64,000 nt of DNA, taken from contig JAVHZZ010000010.1 of assembly GCA_036250195.1 (NCBI GenBank), forward strand, positions 110,471,525 through 110,535,524, written 5' to 3'. The stretch comes from Mixophyes australis. Taxonomy: Eukaryota; Chordata; Amphibia; Anura; Limnodynastidae. The position numbers were made by a program, and so were the translations under genes. Numbering within the stretch: position 1 is the first letter of the stretch; each line of letters opens with the position of its first letter. Of this stretch, positions 58,821-64,000 are shown piece after piece. The notes under the pieces are model-generated. The model saw only the letters and a program-made list of their open reading frames with translations, was not told where the DNA came from and did not search any database.

Positions 58821-60224
58821 ATAAATAACCATGGGATGATTGAAACTGTATAATGTTACACAGACGGGGCGTCACTGGCATTGGGATCAATGAGAACAGG
58901 TCAGATGGCCTAACTGCGAGTCCACTAGCGGCTAACATTCACCTGACATCACAAAACAGCACGTTCGCTGCATTGTAAATGCTGTTCATCTTAATTTTTG
59001 ATTCTCTGCATACAGCACTTGGAAAGGACAATATGTAAATATTAATTATTAAATGACGACTTTGCTCGTGGTAGTTTGTACGTGGACTATTAGCCTCACT
59101 GAAGCTACAACTCTCAACGCTGATTATTCCTGCTTAGGGGACATAGACACGCAGGCTGTGGGCTAAACACGCAGCAGAGATCATTTGCTTTTCAGATGGG
59201 GCTGAAATTAATTCTGCCTTTACTACCAGTTTTGTAAGATAATCTCATGTTTTGAAATATATATATATATAGACACACACACACACACACATACATGTAC
59301 ACACAGCGCTTCACCATCTTCAAACAAATAAGTCATTTTCAAATACCACAATGAAACCCTAATTTCAGCGCCCGGCAGAAATCTCAGTGGGATATACACG
59401 GATTTGTCTCTAATTAGGCTTTCTCATATAAATGTCAAAGAGAGATACTGCTTCCTTGAAGCATTACAGTAAATTAACAATTTGTTTAACTATCATATTT
59501 TTCAGATGTGGCCTGTTTTGATGTGTGAAGCTTAAGTGAATCGCACCATAACATCACTAAATGAATAAGCTCACTGCTGCTCTTAAATTGAATCACGTTG
59601 GTATAAGCCAACACGCCGCCTTCCCCGATGTACCAGGGATGCTCCGTACTTAAAAAGCAACACAGAAAAATTGACATTTCGATGTAGAAAAATAAAGTTT
59701 ATAAATATTTACAAGGGCTTCTCTTTAGAAAATTACCGCTTACCAAGATCTGGTTTGTCAACACAAATTTGTCAAGAATTTAGCCGATTTCAATGTTTAA
59801 AAACAAAATTCATGTATCAAAATATTCTTCTGTCCATTATTTGCTATACCATGATATAAACGTGCTAATTTCACCTCCAGATCAGTGTTTTAGGATCATT
59901 TCAAGGCAATTAGAATAGAATAAACATACAGCTATTACACACAAGTACATTTTTATTCCAGCTCTATTTAATGACGGTTACATTACGGTGGCTTTGGGGA
60001 GAAAAAAATTAATTTGGTGTTTTACATGGTGGTTAGAGACGGGCGAGTTCATTTGGGTGATTCAGAAATTGTTACACACTTTACAGATTTGCTGACAGCA
60101 AATTCATTTACAAATCTGTTCCAGTTTGCCAAAAATTCAGCAAATAAATAACACTCACCGGAGAATCCCCTATTATCAGGGCCTGATTAAGAGTTCTGGC
60201 CGCCCTAGGCTAATACGGCCGCAG
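58821..60224. other. No gene; TA/CA microsatellite at 59258-59290
   Basis: Mostly AT-rich and probably single-copy (58960-59250 and 59650-59880 in particular). A short (TA)n(CA)n run is present. Confidence 0.45.
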
Positions 60225-60246
60225 CCCCCCCCCCCCCCCCCCCCCC
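60225..60246. repeat. C22 homopolymer run
   Basis: Twenty-two consecutive C. It follows GGCCGCCCTAGGCTAATACG, part of a frog-type interspersed repeat. Confidence 0.95.
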
Positions 60247-60985
60247 GAATATATAGGTGTATAGGAACACTTCTGAATATGAATGTTCAGGTGTATTCTC
60301 CAGCATTCAAATTTAGACAGATTGTGCCATTGTCTCCTACCTGTTCTTGCTCTTCTCTCTTGCAACTTTGTTCTCCTCTCGCTGACTTCTGGAAAGTTGG
60401 CGTCCTGTTTTGAAAATGCAAAAATTTATTATGATGCAAAATGTTAACAAACCCTGAATGATTAGGCCCTTTAGTTAAAGCAAAACACTCCATTATGGGC
60501 AGCTAAAAGTACCCCATTGGAAAGGCATATATAAGCAATATCTGAACATTTGTGGTCAATCAAATACAAACCTCTACCAGCCCCATCTCACTAATATTTA
60601 TTATTCTAGTGATCGCTGAGACCACAGAGAGCATCCATGTGACCACCACACAAGCATGATATTATGCCCCCCAAAGCTGCTCTATTTTTTATATACCCCC
60701 TGCAGCCATTTTCACTACCCCCCATGCAGCCATTGCCCCCTGCAGCTATTGTCATTACCTCCACCCTGCAGCTATTCCCCCTCCTCCCTCCTTCACACAT
60801 ATCATCCTCTCTCCCTCCCCATAGATATGTATGGCAGCCCCCTCACTGACCTGTAGGTGTTCTGCCAGCTCTCTCCTCTGATCACCAGACAGGAAGTGAA
60901 GACTCCCAGCTTCCTGTCTGCTGCACAGTAACAAGCAGCCTCGTGATTGGCTGCCTGCTGGAGATCACTGAGCAACAATGGCTTT
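60247..60985. other. Repeat-like DNA, no gene
   Basis: 60660-60800 has repeated CCCCCTGCAGCCATT and CTGCAGCTATT phrases that look like a degenerate minisatellite in an interspersed repeat. 60860-60980 (CTTCCTGTCTGCTGCACAG, GTGATTGGCTGCCTGCTG) also looks repetitive. Class unknown. Confidence 0.4.
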
Positions 60986-61798
60986 GAAAAGGTGATTGTG
61001 TGTGTGTGTGTCTCACAATGTGTGTGTGTGTCTCACAATGTGTGTGTGTTAGTGACACAAGGTGTGTTAGTGTGTGTGTATGAGTGACACAATATGTGTT
61101 AGTGTGTGTGTGAGTGACACAATGGGTGTTAGTGTGTGTATGAGTGACACAGAGAAAAAGACACAGTGTGAAAAAGAGGGACCATAGATATGTGTGTGGG
61201 ACACAATGTGTGTTAGTGTATGAGTGAGTGACACAATGGGTGTTAGTGTGTGTGTGAGTGACACAATGGGTTTTAGTGTGTGTATGAGTGACACAGAGAA
61301 AAAGACACAGTGTGAAAAAGAGGGACCATAGATATGTGTGTGTGTGACACAATGTGTGTTAGTGTATGAGTGAGTGACACAATGGGTGTTAGTGTGTGTG
61401 TGAGTGACACAATGGGTGTTAGTGTGTGTGTGAGTGACACAATGGGTGTTAGTGTGTGTATGAGTGACACAGAGAAAAAGACACAGTGTGAAAAAGAGGG
61501 ACCATAGATATGTGTGTGGGACACAATGTGTGTTAGTGTATGAGTGAGTGACACAATGGGTGTTAGTGTGTGTGTGAGTGACACAATGGGTGTTAGTGTG
61601 TGTATGAGTGACACAGAGAAAAAGACACAGTGTGAAAAAGAGGGACCATAGATATGTGTGTGTGTGACACACAATGTGTGTTAGTGTGTGTGTGAGTGAC
61701 ACAATGGGTGTTAGTGTGTGTGTGAGTGACACAATGGGTGTTAGTGTGTGTATGAGTGACACAGAGAAAAAGACACAGTGTGAAAAAGAGGGACCATA
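60986..61798. repeat. GT-rich satellite with higher-order structure
   Basis: A basic motif of about 30 bp (GTGAGTGACACAATGGGTGT then TAGTGTGTGT) is interrupted five times by a module with AGAGAAAAAGACACAGTGTG and AAAAAGAGGGACCATA. The modules start at about 61151, 61295, 61471, 61615 and 61763; spacings are 144, 176, 144 and 148. Long open frames of His/Thr on the minus strand are an artefact. Confidence 0.95.
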
Positions 61799-62516
61799 CC
61801 GCTGACTTAGTTAATTAAAAAAAACAGGGATATTTGCAGGGACAAATCTTTAAAATCCTAGGATATTAAGGCCAGTCAGTAACTGCTGCAGTTTGCACCA
61901 TGATTTAATGCTGGAAGGGATTGTCTACTTTCAGGTTGTTTTGTTTTTTTTACACATAAAAATGTTGTGTCAGTAAATTCGTATTAACTTAACAGTACAT
62001 TTTTTTCAAGGATTAGTGTTGTTATACATTAAAACAAAACACTGCTTATTACTTTTTATGATTTATTTTTTCTTTTTCTCTGATAGCGCAGACATGCAAA
62101 GACTTTCTCTTTGTGCATATGTGTCTATTTGTCTGATTATTTGTGGGTCTGACTGGAAATATGTATAGTGGGAAGTGTAAAATGTCACTACAAAGTCCAT
62201 TATATGACCACGTTAGGATCGCTCCTTTCATTATGTTCAACCTTCCATTTGTTCCAAAATACTATTACTTGTAGTTTTATTAAGTCTTAAGAAAGGGGAC
62301 TCTATTTGTTTCCCTTGGAAATTGTCTAATGTAAAAATTTAAATGATCAACGTATGAACATATTTTAATTTTAGGACTTTAACTAGTGTCTTTAATGGTT
62401 CTATGAAATTTACTTGCAGTGCTCACCGTTCTTATAGTTCCATTGTTTTCTTTCTCTTCTGTAGAATTTATTTATCTCGTCCCAGAGATTTTCCTGACAA
62501 TATTATAATAATCCAC
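61799..62516. other. No feature recognised
   Basis: AT-rich DNA without a supported gene. Confidence 0.5.
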
Positions 62517-62745
62517 ATTAGTGTGTGTCTGTGTGTATGAGAGATGTATTAGTGTGTGTCCGTGTGTATGAGAGATGTATTAGCGTGTGTACGTGTGTAT
62601 GAGAGATGTATTAGTGGGTGTCCATGTGTATGAGAGATGTATTAGCGTGTGTCCATGTGTATGAGAGATGTATTAGTGTGTGTATAAGAGATGTATTAGT
62701 GTGTGTCTGTGTGTATGAGAGATGTATTAGCGCGTGTCCGTGTTT
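62517..62745. repeat. 31-bp minisatellite, about 7 copies
   Basis: GAGAGATGTATTAG is repeated with a period of 31 bp at about 62539, 62570, 62601, 62632 and 62663, then one short unit and a last copy near 62717. GTGTGTCCGTGTGTAT fills the rest of the unit. Confidence 0.93.
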
Positions 62746-63164
62746 AACATCTGGACTGGTTGGGAAGGGGCACTAAAGTGTTCACTCATGGCTCGTCTCT
62801 TCATATTTCTTGTCTATCATTTTTTCCCAAACAGGAGCCCAACATTCCAGGATCGAGACAAGCAACTACTGAGCCTAAGACACCAGGTAGGAGAGAGCAG
62901 GAAGCTGCCAACTGTTCTGATTCTGGTGGGACAGTCCTGATATTGAGTGACTGTTCCGCTTTGTACCGATCTAGGGGCTGGAGCCCAGACTGTGCACTTT
63001 TTTCATATACTGCATTCTTATATACTACAATATGGCACTAGCCATGTCTTCGGTGGGCTGACCGTACCCCCTCTAGTCACACACTGATCTGGCTCACCAC
63101 ATCCCGTCTGGTGGACCCCAACCATGACATCCCCTGGTGGGCCCTTCATGTCCCAGTCCGACAC
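62746..63164. repeat. Unclassified interspersed repeat
   Basis: Phrases such as GAGACAAGCAACTACTGAGC and GGTGGGACAGTCCTGAT recall a common frog repeat, related in part to 4918-5115. No defined ends and no coding remains. Confidence 0.35.
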
Positions 63165-63643
63165 TGCTCATTACTCTAGTCCTTACTCTACTTCTTACCC
63201 TACTCATTATTCTATTCCTTACAGGTTACTCTGCTCCTTACAGGTTACTCTGATCCTTACTCATTACTCTGCTCCTTACTTATTACTCTGCTCCTTACAG
63301 GTTACTCTGCTCCTTACAGGTAACTCTGCTCCTTACTTATTACTCTGCTCCTTACAAGTTACTCTGCTCCTTACAGGTAACTCTGCTCCTTACAGGTTAC
63401 TCTGCTCCTTACAGGTTACTCTGCTCCTTACTCTGCTCCTTACTTATTACTCTGCTCCTTACTCTACTCCTTGCTCATTACTCTGCTCCTTACTCATTAC
63501 TCTGCTCCTTACTCATTACTCTGCTCCTTACTCATTACTCTGCTCCTTACTCATTACTCTGCTCCTTACTCTGCTCCTTACTCTGCTCCTTACTCATTAC
63601 TCTACTCCTTATTTTGCTCATTACTCTGCTTCTTACTCTACTT
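63165..63643. repeat. 12/19-bp TTACTCTGCTCC minisatellite
   Basis: TTACTCTGCTCC alternates with TTACTCA or TTACAGG, giving 12- and 19-base units in runs. The left edge is more degenerate (CTACTTCTTACCCTACTC). The open plus frame is an artefact. Confidence 0.93.
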
Positions 63644-64000
63644 CAATTAATATCTTAAACACTTCTGGGCAACACGTATCCCTTAAAATCAGGGGTGGAC
63701 GGGAAATTTTGAGTCACATAAACACAGCTTCACCCAATAGTGATTAACACATGCAGTTATATTCAAGAACAGAGACCTAGGACTGGACCCTCACCCTTAA
63801 ATACAGTATAAATCTGCAACATTCATAAATTATATTTCACAAGATATAACAGTACACAATACTTAGTATACATAGGAATCTTATTTGCAGGTAGTCACCA
63901 GTTACAAACTGTTAACCACAATGACGTCACAGAGTACAATGCCCAACGTTACACAGAAATGTGTTTAAATTTAGGATTCTGCAACAGTTGATTTAATAGA
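63644..64000. other. No feature recognised
   Basis: AT-rich DNA to the end of the window, no supported gene. Confidence 0.5.

Noticed and set aside
61067..61762. His/Thr/Ser-rich frames of up to 231 codons
   Set aside because: They arise from the GT-rich satellite; no non-repetitive coding part.
63124..63747. 207-codon frame (LLCSLQVTLLLT repeats)
   Set aside because: Translation of the 12/19-bp minisatellite.

Overview
This window looks like gene-poor vertebrate nuclear DNA, most likely from an anuran amphibian. The reasons are the mixture of repeats: hAT, Tc1 and mariner-like DNA transposons, many short inverted-repeat elements (MITEs) with frog-like ends such as GGGGCATATTCAATTG and GAATCAGGCC, an L2-like LINE with an (AAT)n tail, and a tRNA-derived SINE. 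The organism assignment comes from recall of such families, not from a search. I found no host protein-coding exon that I would defend, and no rRNA gene, functional tRNA gene, CRISPR array or bacterial-type operon.

The one convincing intact gene is a 978-codon hAT-superfamily transposase (43469-46405, +). It lies inside a complete transposon, 42508-48724, which has matching TAGGGATG ends and a perfect 8-bp target duplication (GTTGTTTG at 42500-42507 and 48725-48732). The element carries a TATA box with a YY1-type GCCGCCATCTT motif, a duplicated leader, the transposase gene, a perfect 20-bp hairpin just after the stop, a poly(A) signal, scrambled and decayed pieces of a second transposase copy, and 14 copies of a 77-bp repeat. 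A small relative with the same kind of ends (52397-52840) sits 3.7 kb downstream. The large element landed between two similar copies of a CCAAT/TATA promoter-like sequence (about 42161-42265 and 48737-48850).

Layout from left to right: 1-9.4 kb is AT-rich DNA with tetranucleotide arrays, a small hAT MITE with an 8-bp target duplication, a poly(A) retro-insertion with a 15-bp target duplication, long G runs and a broken mariner-like element. 9.8-12.4 kb is a dead Tc1 element whose transposase gene is split by about 69 copies of a 20-bp unit. 12.4-25 kb is mostly unassigned DNA with a MITE, a SINE, an LTR-like stretch and a 25-bp minisatellite (18.6-19.9 kb). 25.1-25.8 kb is the 3' end of an L2-like LINE. 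26-39 kb holds further unassigned DNA, a second 25-bp minisatellite (32.7-34.7 kb) and several MITEs. 39.4-41.6 kb is a 43-bp satellite array ending next to another LINE remnant. 42.5-48.7 kb is the hAT element. 48.9-64 kb has MITEs, a foldback element, a candidate solo LTR, another mariner relic and four more tandem arrays.

The most distinctive property of the window is the number of independent minisatellite arrays, about a dozen. They make long open frames that are not genes. The most interesting single objects are the hAT element with its recycled transposase fragments and the minisatellite that grew inside the Tc1 gene.
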